This document shows, piece by piece, positions 38,780-48,589 of a stretch of 64,000 bases of DNA (position 1 is the first letter of the stretch; each line of letters begins with the position of its first letter). The notes under the pieces were generated by a model. That model saw only the letters and a program-made list of their open reading frames with translations, was not told the DNA's origin and made no database searches. Source of the DNA: Moorella thermoacetica (GTDB lineage Bacteria; Bacillota; DSM-521; Neomoorellales; Neomoorellaceae); contig NZ_CP012369.1 in NCBI RefSeq assembly GCF_001267405.1, positions 460,001 through 524,000 on the forward strand, given 5' to 3'. The position numbers and the translations under genes are program-made.

Positions 38780-38870
38780 GGGGTAAAGCAGGTTCCCGCT
38801 AACGTCGCAATCGGAGAGTATAAGCTCCGCCCCATACGCGACCAGTACCAGAAGGGAACCAGCCCCACCC
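38780..38870 (+). ncRNA. Nested hairpin leader upstream of proB
   Basis: Four helices nest inside one another: GGGG (38780-38783) with CCCC (38863-38866); GGTTCCC (38791-38797) with GGGAACC (38854-38860); GTCGC (38804-38808) with GCGAC (38838-38842); and CGGAG (38812-38816) with CTCCG (38825-38829). Internal loops hold purine-rich and conserved-looking bases. It fills most of the 204-base gap between obgE and proB. No T-box or known riboswitch core was recognised. No T-run follows, so any control would more likely be at translation or RNA stability. Confidence 0.6.
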
Positions 38871-38922
38871 GAGAGAGTTGCCATGAGAGCAGCTAAACCA
38901 TCTTTAAAAGGGGCGAGGGTGC

Positions 38923-40059
38923 TTGACGGAAAGGGAGTGCCGGCTGGCTTTGAGCCAGGCGCGGCGGCTGGTAATAAAGGTGGGGACCAGTACCCTGACC
39001 CATAAAACGGGCAAACTAAACCTGGGACGGATGGAGCGTCTGGTGCGGGAGCTGGTGGATCAGGTCAACGCCGGCCGCCAGGTGGTCCTGGTAACCTCCG
39101 GAGCCGTGGGAGCCGGTATGGGCCGCCTGGGTTTGAAAGAAAAGCCCCGGACCCTGCCGGAAAAACAGGCCGCTGCCGCCGTGGGCCAGGGGCTGCTCAT
39201 GCATATGTACGAAAAGTTCTTCAGCGATTACGGCCTGCTGGTAGCCCAGGTGCTTTTGACCCGGGCCGACCTGGCCGACCGCAGCCACTACCTAAATTCC
39301 CGCCATACCCTGGCGGCCCTCCTGCGCCTGGGAGTTGTACCCATTGTCAACGAGAACGACACCGTAGCGGTTGAGGAAATCCGCGTCGGGGATAATGACA
39401 CCCTCTCCGCCCTGGTGGCCGGGCTGGTAGACGCGGATATCCTGTTTTTACTGACTGATACCGGAGGCCTCTTTACCGCCAACCCGGTTACCAGTGACGA
39501 TGCTGTCCTGCTCCCCTGCGTGACGGAGATTACGCCGGAGATAGAAGCCCTGGCCGGGGGGGCGGGTTCCACCTGGTCAACGGGGGGCATGGCCACTAAG
39601 ATCCAGGCCGCCCGCCTGGCCACCAGCTTCGGCATCCCGGTGGTCATCGCCAGCGGTCTCCAGGCCGGGCAAATCGAAGCCGTCCTGAAGGGTGAGGAAA
39701 TAGGCACTATTTTCCTGCCCCGGGAACATCGGGCCCACACCAGGAAACGCTGGCTCGCCTATGCTCCGGCCGTCCAGGGGCAAATCCAGGTTGACGCCGG
39801 GGCAGCCCGGGCAATATGTAAAAATGGCAAGAGCCTCCTCCCCGGTGGCGTTATTGCGGTGGATGGTGATTTCGACCAGGGGGCTATAGTAAGTATCGTT
39901 GATCCCGCTGGTAAAGAGATCGCCCGGGGTATGGCCAACTATCCGGCAGCGGCTATTTCTCGGATTAAAGGCAGGAAAACGGGCGAGATTGGCGAAATCT
40001 TAGGCTATAAGGATTACGACGAGATTGTTCACCGGGACAATCTAATTGTCCTGGGGTAG
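38923..40059 (+). CDS. proB: Glutamate 5-kinase
   Basis: ProB phosphorylates glutamate in the first step of proline synthesis. The 378-residue protein has an amino-acid kinase domain (VIKVGTSTLT, VTSGAVGAGM, VNENDTVAV, TDTGGLF) and a C-terminal PUA domain (from about 280). The start is TTG 38923 after GGCGAGGG. proA follows after about 15 bases. The long structured leader before it is unusual. Confidence 0.96.
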   Translation: MTERECRLALSQARRLVIKVGTSTLTHKTGKLNLGRMERLVRELVDQVNAGRQVVLVTSGAVGAGMGRLGLKEKPRTLPEKQAAAAVGQGLLMHMYEKFFSDYGLLVAQVLLTRADLADRSHYLNSRHTLAALLRLGVVPIVNENDTVAVEEIRVGDNDTLSALVAGLVDADILFLLTDTGGLFTANPVTSDDAVLLPCVTEITPEIEALAGGAGSTWSTGGMATKIQAARLATSFGIPVVIASGLQAGQIEAVLKGEEIGTIFLPREHRAHTRKRWLAYAPAVQGQIQVDAGAARAICKNGKSLLPGGVIAVDGDFDQGAIVSIVDPAGKEIARGMANYPAAAISRIKGRKTGEIGEILGYKDYDEIVHRDNLIVLG

Positions 40060-40077
40060 GGGAAAGGAGCGGTTTTG

Positions 40078-41334
40078 GTGAATGTAGCCCTGGAGGTGCA
40101 GACCAAAGGCCAGAGAGCCAGAGAAGCCGCCCGGATCCTGGCCGGCCTGGGAACCAGCAAGAAAAACGAGGCCTTACTGGCTATGGCCCGGGCCCTGGAG
40201 GAAGAACAGGAAGCCATCCTGGCCGCCAACGCCAGGGACATGGTCGCCGGAAAAGAAAAGGGCCTTTCCCGGGCCCTCCTGGACCGCCTTCTCCTCAATG
40301 AGAAGCGCATCAGGGATATGGCTGCCGGCCTGCGGGAACTGGCTGCTCTGCCGGACCCCGTGGGCGAGGTGACCTCCATGTGGACCCGGCCCAACGGCCT
40401 GCAGATTGGCCGGGTACGGGTGCCCCTGGGGGTTATCGGTATTATTTACGAGGCTCGGCCCAATGTCACCGTCGATGCCGCCGGGCTCTGTCTAAAAACC
40501 GGCAATGCCGTCATCCTGCGGGGCGGGTCCGAGGCCTTTTATTCCAACCAGGCCCTAACCCGTGTCATCAGCCGGGCGGCAACGGCTGCCGGAGCGCCGG
40601 AGGGGGCCATCCAATTAATCGAGACCACCGACCGGGAAGCTGTAAATCTTTTATTGCGGGCCAATGATTACCTGGATGTTTTGATTCCCAGGGGCGGGGC
40701 CGGCCTGATCCGGACCGTGGTAGAAAACGCCACCGTGCCCGTCATTGAAACCGGTGTGGGGAACTGCCACGTCTATGTCGACGCCGAAGCCGACCTGGAT
40801 ATGGCCCAGAGGATTGTCATTAACGCCAAGACCCAGCGTCCGGGTGTTTGTAACGCCATGGAAACTCTGCTGGTCCATGAAAAGGTGGCGGACTCCTTTC
40901 TCCCCTCCCTGGCCGCGGCTTTAAAGGAAAAGGGAGTCACCATCCGGGGCTGTGAACGTACCCGGGCCATCATACCCTGGGCGGAAGTTGCCACCGAAAC
41001 CGACTGGGCCACTGAGTACCTGGATCTCATCCTGGCCATAAGGGTTGTCGACTCCCTTGAGAGCGCCCTGGAGCATATCCATCGTTACGGCACCAAACAC
41101 TCGGAAGCCATTGTTACGACCAACTACCAGACGGCCCGGGAATTCCTGGCCCGGGTGGATGCGGCGGCCGTATACGTCAATGCCTCAACGCGTTTTACCG
41201 ATGGCTACGAGTTCGGTTTCGGGGCCGAGATTGGTATCAGTACCCAGAAACTCCATGCCCGTGGTCCCATGGGGCCGGAACAACTAACAACTTTTAAGTA
41301 TATTATTTTTGGTAGTGGACAGATCCGCCAGTAA
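40078..41334 (+). CDS. proA: Gamma-glutamyl phosphate reductase
   Basis: ProA reduces glutamyl-5-phosphate to glutamate semialdehyde with NADPH. The 418-residue aldehyde-dehydrogenase-fold protein has the catalytic Cys in TQRPGVCNAMETLLVHE and the conserved YEARPNVTVDAAGLCLK and FGAEIGISTQKLHARGPMG segments. GTG 40078 lies 8 bases after AAGGAG; TTG 40075 is one codon upstream. It forms the proBA operon with proB. Confidence 0.96.
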   Translation: MNVALEVQTKGQRAREAARILAGLGTSKKNEALLAMARALEEEQEAILAANARDMVAGKEKGLSRALLDRLLLNEKRIRDMAAGLRELAALPDPVGEVTSMWTRPNGLQIGRVRVPLGVIGIIYEARPNVTVDAAGLCLKTGNAVILRGGSEAFYSNQALTRVISRAATAAGAPEGAIQLIETTDREAVNLLLRANDYLDVLIPRGGAGLIRTVVENATVPVIETGVGNCHVYVDAEADLDMAQRIVINAKTQRPGVCNAMETLLVHEKVADSFLPSLAAALKEKGVTIRGCERTRAIIPWAEVATETDWATEYLDLILAIRVVDSLESALEHIHRYGTKHSEAIVTTNYQTAREFLARVDAAAVYVNASTRFTDGYEFGFGAEIGISTQKLHARGPMGPEQLTTFKYIIFGSGQIRQ

Positions 41335-41368
41335 TTGATAAAATAACTTCATAGGGAATCTGGAGGAA

Positions 41369-42025
41369 ATGATGAATTTAGTTACCCGTCCCGGACGGGT
41401 AGGGATTATGGGCGGGACCTTCGATCCCATCCATTACGGTCACCTAGTGACTGCGGAAGCGGCTCGCTGGGAGTTCGCCCTGCAAAAGGTGATCTTTGTC
41501 CCATCCGGGCGCCCTCCCCATAAAAAGGACTACCCGGTCACCGACGCGGAATACCGTTACCAGATGACCCTGCTGGCTACAGCCAGTAATCCGTATTTCG
41601 AGGTATCCCGGAGCGAGATTGATCGGGAGGGTTTTTCCTACACCGTCGACACAGTTGCTGAGTTCCGGCGGGAGTACGGCCCTGAAGTCCAGCTTTACTT
41701 TATTACCGGTGCCGACGCAATCCTGGAAATCTTGACGTGGAAGGATGTCGACACGCTCCTGCGTGAGTGTCATTTTATTGCTGCCACGCGACCTGGTTTT
41801 CAGTTGAACCGGCTCGAGGAATCCAGGCCCCAGTTACCGGTCGAGGGTAGGCACCGTATTCATCTCATCGAAGTCCCGGCTCTGGCCATTTCTTCTACTG
41901 ACATTCGCTGGCGGGTAAAAAACAACAAACCTATAAAATACCTGCTGCCGGAAGCAGTAGAAGAGTATATCCGCTCCCGGGGATTATACCGGCCCCGGTT
42001 AGATGGTGTATACGAAAAGGGCTAG
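41369..42025 (+). CDS. nadD: Nicotinate-nucleotide adenylyltransferase
   Basis: NadD makes deamido-NAD from NaMN and ATP; NadE at 29095 completes the pathway. The 218-residue nucleotidyltransferase has the [12 protein letters not shown] motif with its HxxH-type signature, and the C-terminal [10 protein letters not shown] motif. The start ATG follows TGGAGG. The nadD-yqeK-rsfS order of Bacillus is kept, with an RRM gene inserted between nadD and yqeK. Confidence 0.95.
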   Translation: MMNLVTRPGRVGIMGGTFDPIHYGHLVTAEAARWEFALQKVIFVPSGRPPHKKDYPVTDAEYRYQMTLLATASNPYFEVSRSEIDREGFSYTVDTVAEFRREYGPEVQLYFITGADAILEILTWKDVDTLLRECHFIAATRPGFQLNRLEESRPQLPVEGRHRIHLIEVPALAISSTDIRWRVKNNKPIKYLLPEAVEEYIRSRGLYRPRLDGVYEKG

Positions 42026-42068
42026 GACTATATACTACTAAATAACATCTAAGAAGAGGTGAAAGGCA

Positions 42069-42317
42069 TTGGTGCGTACCCTGTATGTGGGTAACCTTCC
42101 CTGGGCTACCAGTGAGGAAGAACTGGCGAGGGCCTTTGCTTCCCACGGCGAAGTGTTGAGCGCACGTATTATCACCGATCGCCAGACTGGCCGGTCGCGG
42201 GGCTTTGGCTTCGTAGAAGTAAACGATGCCGACGCAGATCAGATGATCGCCGCCATGAACGGGGCCGAACTGGGCGGGCGTATCCTTACCGTCAACGAAG
42301 CTCGGGCTCGTTCCTAG
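42069..42317 (+). CDS. Small RRM RNA-binding protein
   Basis: The 82-residue protein is a single RNA recognition motif with RNP2 LYVGNL (residues 5-10) and RNP1 RGFGFVEV (about 42-49). Such solitary bacterial RRMs occur in cyanobacteria and some Clostridia, where they are cold- or stress-linked. No partner is known. TTG 42069 or GTG 42072 starts it after AGAGGTGA. It is followed by its own terminator, which separates it from yqeK. Confidence 0.9.
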   Translation: MVRTLYVGNLPWATSEEELARAFASHGEVLSARIITDRQTGRSRGFGFVEVNDADADQMIAAMNGAELGGRILTVNEARARS

Positions 42318-42340
42318 GCCCATACTGCCCGGGCGTATTG

Positions 42341-42370
42341 AACCTCCTATTAATATAATAGGGGGTTTTT
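42341..42370 (+). terminator. Terminator after the RRM gene
   Basis: AACCTCCTATT (42341-42351) pairs with AATAGGGGGTT (42357-42367) and continues as TTTTT. Confidence 0.9.
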
Positions 42371-42415
42371 GTTAAGCATCAGGGCGGAGGGAAGAAAGAA
42401 AGTGGAATAGGAACA

Positions 42416-42991
42416 ATGGCTAACTATCAGGAGATTTTAGCTGCCAGGTTATCAGAAAAGCGTTATCTGCATAGCCTGGGAGTAGCCGGTACAGCTGCCC
42501 GGCTGGCAAGCAAAAATAAGGTCGATCCGGAGCAGGCCCGCCTGGCGGGCCTGTTACACGATTATGCCCGGGATTTACCTCCTGGGGAGCTCCTGACCCT
42601 GGCCGCAGGGGCCGGACTGATAACCTGCGAACTGGAAAGACGGCTCCCCATTTTGCTCCATGGCCCTGTTGGCGCTTTACTTATCAAACAGGACCTGGGC
42701 ATAAAAGATCGGGCGGTTCTCCAGGCCGTCGCCCGGCATACGGTAGGAGCCGTAGCCATGACGGCCCTGGATAAGATTATTTACCTGGCGGATGTTATTG
42801 AACCGGAACGCCGTTTTCCCGGGGTGGAAGAACTGCGCCGGCTGGCAGCCGCAGATTTAAATGCGGCCCTGCTGAAAGCCTTTGAAACCAGTATTCTTTA
42901 CCTCGTGGGCAAAGGCCAACCCCTCCACCCGGTCACCATCGAGGCCCGAAACTATCTCCTCCTGTCCGGCCAGGAGGAAACCAGCGCCTGA
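42416..42991 (+). CDS. yqeK: YqeK HD-domain Ap4A hydrolase
   Basis: The 191-residue HD-domain protein has HSLGVAGTAARLA, the metal-binding LLHDYAR and a downstream ARHTVGAVAMTALDKIIYLADVIEP. The family hydrolyses diadenosine tetraphosphate symmetrically to ADP. It is linked to rsfS as in other Firmicutes, though 171 bases with no recognisable feature separate them here (42992-43162). Confidence 0.93.
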   Translation: MANYQEILAARLSEKRYLHSLGVAGTAARLASKNKVDPEQARLAGLLHDYARDLPPGELLTLAAGAGLITCELERRLPILLHGPVGALLIKQDLGIKDRAVLQAVARHTVGAVAMTALDKIIYLADVIEPERRFPGVEELRRLAAADLNAALLKAFETSILYLVGKGQPLHPVTIEARNYLLLSGQEETSA

Positions 42992-43162
42992 AAGTAATCT
43001 TTCCACCCTAATTCATATGCGGACGGGCCGCTTATGACGGCCAGCAATCGCCAGCAAAAGAAAGAAAATCTGGCATGGAGTTAATATAGTTCAAACCAGC
43101 CCCCAGGAAACCAACTAATAGCCTAAATTGTAGAACCCTATTTACGTAGGAGGCTAAAATTT

Positions 43163-43510
43163 ATGGATGCAGGCCGGGTAGCCCAGCTGGCGGCCCAGGC
43201 GGTGCTGGAGAAAAAAGGAATTGATCCGGTTATCCTTGACCTGCAGGGCATAACCCTCATTGCCGACTATTTCGTCATCGCCAGCGGTACCTCCACCGTC
43301 CAGGTTCAGGCCATAGCCGGCCGGGTCGAAGAGATCCTGGACGCAGCCGGGGTGGAACTCCTCCACCGGGAAGGCCTGGAGGCGGCTCGATGGGTATTGC
43401 TGGATTATGGTGCCGTAGTAGTCCATATCTTTCTCGAAGAAGAGCGCCGGTTCTACGACCTGGAGCGCCTCTGGGGCGATGCCCGGAGAGTAGCCATAGA
43501 GAGCCCTTGA
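43163..43510 (+). CDS. rsfS: Ribosome silencing factor RsfS
   Basis: The 115-residue protein has the DUF143 core: DPVILDLQGITLIADYFVIA, and the C-terminal GAVVVHIFLEEERRFYDLERLW. RsfS binds uL14 and blocks joining of subunits under starvation. The start ATG follows TAGGAGG. leuS begins 24 bases downstream. Confidence 0.96.
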   Translation: MDAGRVAQLAAQAVLEKKGIDPVILDLQGITLIADYFVIASGTSTVQVQAIAGRVEEILDAAGVELLHREGLEAARWVLLDYGAVVVHIFLEEERRFYDLERLWGDARRVAIESP

Positions 43511-43534
43511 GTCTGGTAGTATGGAGTGACATTT

Positions 43535-46024
43535 ATGGAAGCACGCTATAACTTCAAAGAGATCGAACCCAAATGGCAACGCCGCTGGGAGGCCAGCGAC
43601 CTGTACCGGGTAACGGAGGATCCCGATAAGCCCAAATTTTACTGCCTGGAGATGTTCCCCTACCCTTCTGGCAACTTGCACATGGGGCACGTCCGGAACT
43701 ATTCCATCGGTGATGTAGTGGCCAGGGTCAAGCGGATGCGGGGTTATAACGTCCTCCATCCCATGGGATGGGATGCCTTTGGCCTGCCGGCGGAAAACGC
43801 CGCCATCCACCGGGGCATCCCGCCGGCGGAGTGGACCTGGAGCAATATTGCCAACATGCGCCGCCAGCTCCATGCCATGGGCATCAGCTACGACTGGGAC
43901 CGGGAGGTGGCCACCTGCCACCCCAACTACTACCGCTGGACTCAGTGGCTTTTTCTGCAAATGTATAAACACGGCCTGGCCTACCGCAAGAAGGCTGCTG
44001 TCAACTGGTGCCCCTCCTGCGCTACCGTCCTCGCCAACGAACAGGTGGTAGACGGGGCCTGCGAGCGCTGCCATACCCCGGTAATGCGTAAAGACCTGGA
44101 GCAGTGGTTCTTCCGCATTACCGATTATGCCGATCGCCTGCTGGAGGATTTGAAAAAGCTCCCGGGCTGGCCGGATAAGGTAAAGATCATGCAGGAGAAC
44201 TGGATTGGCAAGAGTTCCGGTGCGGAAGTAGTCTTCCGGGTGGAGGGTAGCGGCGAAGAGATTCCTGTTTTCACCACGCGACCCGACACCTTGTACGGCG
44301 TTACCTACCTGGTCCTGGCGCCCGAACACCCCCTGGTGGAGAAGTTAACCGCCGGGACGCCCTATGAGGGGCCGGTGGAGGAATTCGTCCAGGCGGCGCG
44401 CTATTTGAGCGCCCTGGATCGCACCGCCACGGAAAAGGAAAAGGAAGGTCTTTTTACAGGTGCCTATGCCATTAACCCGGTAAATAACGAACGGGTGCCC
44501 ATCTGGATTGCTAACTATGTCCTCATGGAATATGGTACCGGTGCCGTCATGGGGGTACCGGCCCATGACCAGCGGGACTTTGAATTTGCTCGCAAATACG
44601 ACCTGCCTGTAAAGGTCGTTATCCGGCCCGCCAGTTCGGAGTTGCCGGCCGGAGAGCTTGCAGCGGCCTATGTAGAAGACGGCATTATGGTGAATTCGGG
44701 TCCCTTTAATGGCCTGCCCAACCGGGAGGGTATTCAGAAGGTTACTGAATACCTGGAGAGTATCGGCAGGGGCAGGGCCAGGGTGAACTACCGCCTGCGG
44801 GACTGGCTCATTTCCCGCCAGCGTTACTGGGGCGCCCCCATACCCATGATCTACTGCGACCAGTGCGGTATTGTGCCGGTACCGGAGGAAGACCTGCCGG
44901 TTATCCTGCCCGAAGGAGTGGAATTCAGACCCACAGGGGAATCGCCCTTAACCTATTGCCCGGAGTTTGTTAATACCACCTGTCCCCGGTGTGGCGGCCC
45001 GGCCCGGCGGGAAACGGACACCATGGACACCTTCGTCTGTTCTTCCTGGTACTTCCTGCGCTATACCAGTCCCCACAGCCAGGATCGGGCCTTTGAGAGG
45101 GATAAAGTCGACTACTGGATGAACGTGGACCAGTATATCGGCGGGGTGGAGCACGCCATCCTCCATTTGATGTACGCCCGTTTCTTCACCAAGGCCCTCC
45201 ATGATTTCGGCCTGGTAGGGGTGGAGGAGCCCTTCCAGAACCTCCTGACCCAGGGAATGGTCCTTAAGGACGGCAGCAAGATGTCCAAGTCCAAAGGCAA
45301 TATCGTCAGTCCTGAGGAGATAATCAATCGTTACGGGGCGGATACGGCCCGCCTCTTTATCCTCTTTGCCGCCCCGCCGGAGCGGGACCTGGAGTGGAGC
45401 GACCAGGGAGTGGAGGGTTGCTACCGCTTCTTAAACCGGGTCTGGCGCCTGGTAGGTTCCTACGCTGACGCAGTCCGCAGGGCGGGAGGCAGCCTGGAAA
45501 TCAGGAGCCATGCTGACCGGGAGCTCTGGCGCCTCCTCCACGCCACCATCAAGAAAGTTACTGAGGATGTGGAGGAACGCTTTAACTTTAATACGGCCAT
45601 CAGCGCTATTATGGAACTGGTCAATGGCTGTTATCGTTACCAGGACACTGTTCCGGAAGAGGAGCAGAATCTGGTTCTCATGGGAGAGGTCTTGCGCAAG
45701 CTGGTAACCCTGCTGGCTCCCTTTGCCCCCCATATTACTGAGGAACTCTGGCAGGGCCTAGGTGGACAGGAAAGCGTTCACCGGGAATCCTGGCCCCAGT
45801 ACGACCCTGAGGCCCTGGTGGAAGAGGAGATCACTCTAGTAATCCAGATTAACGGTAAGGTAAAAGACCGGATGCAGGTGCCGGCAGGTTTGGCCAGGGA
45901 GAAAATCGAGGAACTCGTCCTGAACCGGGATAAGGTGGCAGCCCTGCTGGCCGGACAGCAGGTGGTAAAGGTCATTGTTGTCCCTGATAAACTTGTCAAT
46001 GTGGTAGCTCGCCGGGCCAGTTGA
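43535..46024 (+). CDS. leuS: Leucyl-tRNA synthetase
   Basis: This class I enzyme of 829 residues charges tRNA-Leu. The HIGH-type motif is [14 protein letters not shown], the CP1 editing domain contains TTRPDTLYG, and KMSKS occurs in [11 protein letters not shown]. Zinc-type Cys pairs (CPSC, CERC) lie near residues 156-180 and (CDQC, CPRC) near 440-490. ATG 43535 is 8 bases after GGAG; a GTG three codons upstream is less likely. No T-box separates it from rsfS. Confidence 0.97.
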   Translation: MEARYNFKEIEPKWQRRWEASDLYRVTEDPDKPKFYCLEMFPYPSGNLHMGHVRNYSIGDVVARVKRMRGYNVLHPMGWDAFGLPAENAAIHRGIPPAEWTWSNIANMRRQLHAMGISYDWDREVATCHPNYYRWTQWLFLQMYKHGLAYRKKAAVNWCPSCATVLANEQVVDGACERCHTPVMRKDLEQWFFRITDYADRLLEDLKKLPGWPDKVKIMQENWIGKSSGAEVVFRVEGSGEEIPVFTTRPDTLYGVTYLVLAPEHPLVEKLTAGTPYEGPVEEFVQAARYLSALDRTATEKEKEGLFTGAYAINPVNNERVPIWIANYVLMEYGTGAVMGVPAHDQRDFEFARKYDLPVKVVIRPASSELPAGELAAAYVEDGIMVNSGPFNGLPNREGIQKVTEYLESIGRGRARVNYRLRDWLISRQRYWGAPIPMIYCDQCGIVPVPEEDLPVILPEGVEFRPTGESPLTYCPEFVNTTCPRCGGPARRETDTMDTFVCSSWYFLRYTSPHSQDRAFERDKVDYWMNVDQYIGGVEHAILHLMYARFFTKALHDFGLVGVEEPFQNLLTQGMVLKDGSKMSKSKGNIVSPEEIINRYGADTARLFILFAAPPERDLEWSDQGVEGCYRFLNRVWRLVGSYADAVRRAGGSLEIRSHADRELWRLLHATIKKVTEDVEERFNFNTAISAIMELVNGCYRYQDTVPEEEQNLVLMGEVLRKLVTLLAPFAPHITEELWQGLGGQESVHRESWPQYDPEALVEEEITLVIQINGKVKDRMQVPAGLAREKIEELVLNRDKVAALLAGQQVVKVIVVPDKLVNVVARRAS

Positions 46025-46099
46025 TGGACATCTAAACCTGTTGAACCTGGGGGCCTTCCAAATCGGGGTAATTTCTGCAGGACAGAGACTGTACCCCCG

Positions 46100-46237
46100 C
46101 GACAGCCGCCAGGGATCATCGGCGACCCTGACCGGGAGTTGGAGCCTAAGGGCAAAAAAGTCATCCACCTGGGATAACAGGGCCCCGCTCCAGGTCAGGG
46201 TAACCCCCTGGTGGACAAGATTCACTATCCAGGGGGG
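46100..46237 (+). promoter_or_regulatory. Structured leader of the NhaD-like antiporter gene
   Basis: CCCTGACC (46126-46133) pairs perfectly with GGTCAGGG (46193-46200), and inside it GGAG (46135-46138) pairs with CTCC (46188-46191), enclosing about 50 bases with further pairing. GCCG/CGGC makes a small 5' hairpin near 46115. Downstream CCCCCTGG pairs with CCAGGGGG (about 46203-46235), then CGATG and TTTTTTT. The last hairpin looks like an intrinsic terminator set slightly off its T-run. The arrangement resembles a riboswitch with expression platform; ligand unknown, with Na+ or a related ion an obvious guess from the gene. Confidence 0.55.
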
Positions 46238-46299
46238 CGATGTTTTTTTATTATGGAATTGGCCCGAAAATTGTATTCTCAGAGAAGGGACAGGTGGAG

Positions 46300-47748
46300 A
46301 TGAGCATTAAAAGAGTTGCGGTATTAACCTTGCTTCTTTGCGGCTCTTTTTTGCCCCTCGGGGGGGTGGCATGGGCGGCGACAGGAAACGAGCTGGGTAA
46401 AATGTTACCTTTATGGAGCGTATTACCCTTTGTAGGGATGCTCCTGTCCATTGCCATCTGGCCGCTGGTCAACGCCTCCTGGTGGGAGCACAACATGGGG
46501 AAGGTAAGCTTGTTCTGGTCCCTGGTTTTCTTTGTACCGTTCTTAATTGCCTTCGGGAGCGGTACGGCCTTTACCCAGGCAGTGGAAGTGTATCTCCTGG
46601 ATTACCTGCCCTTTATCATCCTTCTCTTCGGTCTCTTCGTAGTGGCAGGGGGAATCATTCTTCGTGGTACCCTGCGGGGTAATCCGGGTGTGAACGTCCT
46701 GCTCCTGCTGGTGGGCACGATCCTCTCAAGCTGGATTGGGACCACCGGAGCCAGCATGCTCATGATCCGGCCGGTTATCCGGGCCAACGAGTGGCGGCGT
46801 TACAAGGCCCACATAATCATCTTTTTTATCTTCCTCATTTCCAATATCGGCGGGGCCCTCACCCCCGTAGGCGACCCGCCCCTGTTCCTGGGTTATTTAC
46901 GGGGGGTGCCCTTCTTCTGGACCATGAGGTTAATCCTGCCCATGGGATTTAATGTACTAATCCTCCTCACCCTTTACTACTTCCTGGATAGTTACTTTTA
47001 CCGTAAAGAAAAGGTGCCCCGGGCAAAGGGCGGGCAGGACCCCTTGCGGGTAGAGGGTTTACAGAATCTTATTTACCTGGGTATCATTGTCGGCGCTGTT
47101 ATTTTAAGTAGTATCCTGGCCAAGAACCCGGCCTTTGCCGACCAGCAAACCGGGAACCTTTACGGCATTACTATCTTCCGCCACGGCGAAGAAGCAGTGG
47201 TGCTGCCCTACACCAACATAATCCGCGACCTGGCCATTCTCCTGGCGGCTTTCCTGTCATGGAAGACTACTTCTATGGATATTCGTAAAGATAATCGCTT
47301 TACCTGGGGTCCCATCAAGGAAGTAGCCATCCTTTTTGCCGGTATCTTTATGACCATGATTCCGGCCCTGGCCATCCTCCACGCCCGCGGCGCGGAACTG
47401 GGCTTAACTCACCCGGCCCAATTTTTCTGGGCCACGGGAGCCCTTTCCAGCTTCCTGGATAACGCCCCGACGTACCTGGTATTCCTGACCACCGCTACCA
47501 GCCTGGGGGCAACCACCGGGGTGCCTACCACCCTGGGTGTCGTGGCTCCCAAGATGCTCCTGGCCATATCCTGCGGCGCCGTGTTTATGGGTGCCAATAC
47601 TTATATCGGTAATGCCCCCAACTTTATGGTGCGGTCAATAGCGGAAGAGAATAATATTCGCATGCCCAGCTTTTTCGGCTACATGGGCTGGTCGATAGGG
47701 ATTTTAATTCCTTTATTTATCCTGGACACCTTGATTTTCTTCCGTTAA
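46300..47748 (+). CDS. NhaD-type sodium:proton antiporter family protein
   Basis: The 482-residue protein has an N-terminal signal-like segment (residues 4-27 ending VAWAA) and about 11-12 further membrane helices. Segments such as SNIGGALTPVGDPPLFLGYLRG and GALSSFLDNAPTYLVFL are characteristic of the ion-transporter superfamily branch that includes NhaD and citrate/arsenite carriers. Sodium/proton exchange is the likeliest role, but substrate cannot be told from sequence. ATG 46300 is chosen because the signal-like helix begins there; the frame is open to 46240. Confidence 0.82.
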   Translation: MSIKRVAVLTLLLCGSFLPLGGVAWAATGNELGKMLPLWSVLPFVGMLLSIAIWPLVNASWWEHNMGKVSLFWSLVFFVPFLIAFGSGTAFTQAVEVYLLDYLPFIILLFGLFVVAGGIILRGTLRGNPGVNVLLLLVGTILSSWIGTTGASMLMIRPVIRANEWRRYKAHIIIFFIFLISNIGGALTPVGDPPLFLGYLRGVPFFWTMRLILPMGFNVLILLTLYYFLDSYFYRKEKVPRAKGGQDPLRVEGLQNLIYLGIIVGAVILSSILAKNPAFADQQTGNLYGITIFRHGEEAVVLPYTNIIRDLAILLAAFLSWKTTSMDIRKDNRFTWGPIKEVAILFAGIFMTMIPALAILHARGAELGLTHPAQFFWATGALSSFLDNAPTYLVFLTTATSLGATTGVPTTLGVVAPKMLLAISCGAVFMGANTYIGNAPNFMVRSIAEENNIRMPSFFGYMGWSIGILIPLFILDTLIFFR

Positions 47749-47770
47749 AGGGCCGCCCCGGGGCGGCCTT
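47749..47770. terminator. Perfect palindrome after the antiporter gene
   Basis: GGCCGCCCC at 47751-47759 and GGGGCGGCC at 47760-47768 form a perfect palindrome directly after the stop codon. It is probably a terminator, though the following T-run is only two bases. Confidence 0.55.
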
Positions 47771-47882
47771 CCATCATTCGCCGGGATCCAATCCCGGCGA
47801 AAATTATGTCGTCGCTGGCAGGAAGATGGCCTTTTGAGTCGTAATTAATTCCAGGAAGAAATTTCTTCCGGGGTGATGCAGC

Positions 47883-48557
47883 ATGTGGGAGTGGGACAGG
47901 CGCGTACGCTGGCTGGCAGCAGCCCTGGCGGTGGCTCTCATCTTCGGAGCCGGCATCCAGTATGGTAGCTGGCGGGAACGGCAGGCGGCAGCAGACCTGC
48001 CCCGGGTGATACCAGGGGAGCAGGCCGGGGCTCCTGGGAACAGCAGTAATGGCGCTGGCCAGGGACAGGCGGCCGCCAATAATCCGGCTACCATTCAGGT
48101 CCATGTGGCCGGGGCAGTAAAAATGCCGGGCGTTTACGAGCTCCCAGCCGGTGCCAGGGTCAATGAGGCCATCCACCTGGCCGGCGTGCTCCCGGAAGCG
48201 AACCCCAACGCCCTGAACCTGGCCGCTCCTTTAAGTGATGGCCAGCAGGTAATCGTACCCCGCCAGGGAGAGGAAGCAAGGGTAAATGCCCCGGCCGGCG
48301 CTGCCACCGGCCCGGGAGCGGCCCCGGGGAACCCAGCTGGCAGCTCTTCGTCCAGGACCGGGGGCAAGGTAAATATCAACACCGCCGGTCTGGCCGAGTT
48401 GGACAGCCTGCCGGGGATTGGCCCGACCCTGGCCCAGCGCATTCTCGACTACCGGACCCAGAAGGGTCCCTTCCGCACCATTGAAGACCTGCAAAATGTC
48501 TCCGGTATCGGTGCCAAAAAGTTTGCCGATCTCAAGGACCTGATCACCGTAAATTAA
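47883..48557 (+). CDS. comEA: ComEA-type DNA-uptake protein
   Basis: The 224-residue protein has an N-terminal membrane anchor (residues 9-26), a Gly/Ala/Asn-rich linker, a SLBB-type domain (about 68-125: IQVHVAGAVKMPGVYELPAG), a second Pro/Gly/Ala linker and two helix-hairpin-helix motifs at the C-terminus (VNINTAGLAELDSLPGIG and NVSGIGAKKFADL). ComEA binds double-stranded DNA outside the membrane for transfer through ComEC, whose gene is 4 kb downstream at 52555. In Bacillus the two are adjacent; here four genes intervene. Confidence 0.93.
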   Translation: MWEWDRRVRWLAAALAVALIFGAGIQYGSWRERQAAADLPRVIPGEQAGAPGNSSNGAGQGQAAANNPATIQVHVAGAVKMPGVYELPAGARVNEAIHLAGVLPEANPNALNLAAPLSDGQQVIVPRQGEEARVNAPAGAATGPGAAPGNPAGSSSSRTGGKVNINTAGLAELDSLPGIGPTLAQRILDYRTQKGPFRTIEDLQNVSGIGAKKFADLKDLITVN

Positions 48558-48589
48558 ATAATTAATTACCTGACGGAGCCTATAGGACC

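Noticed and set aside
42992-43162. Possible RNA gene in the 171-base gap between yqeK and rsfS
   Set aside because: No stable nested helices, promoter or T-run could be found; it appears to be featureless spacer.
46025-46310. Short plus-strand frame of 89 codons in the antiporter leader
   Set aside because: It has no family resemblance or convincing ribosome site, and the bases are better explained by the RNA helices.
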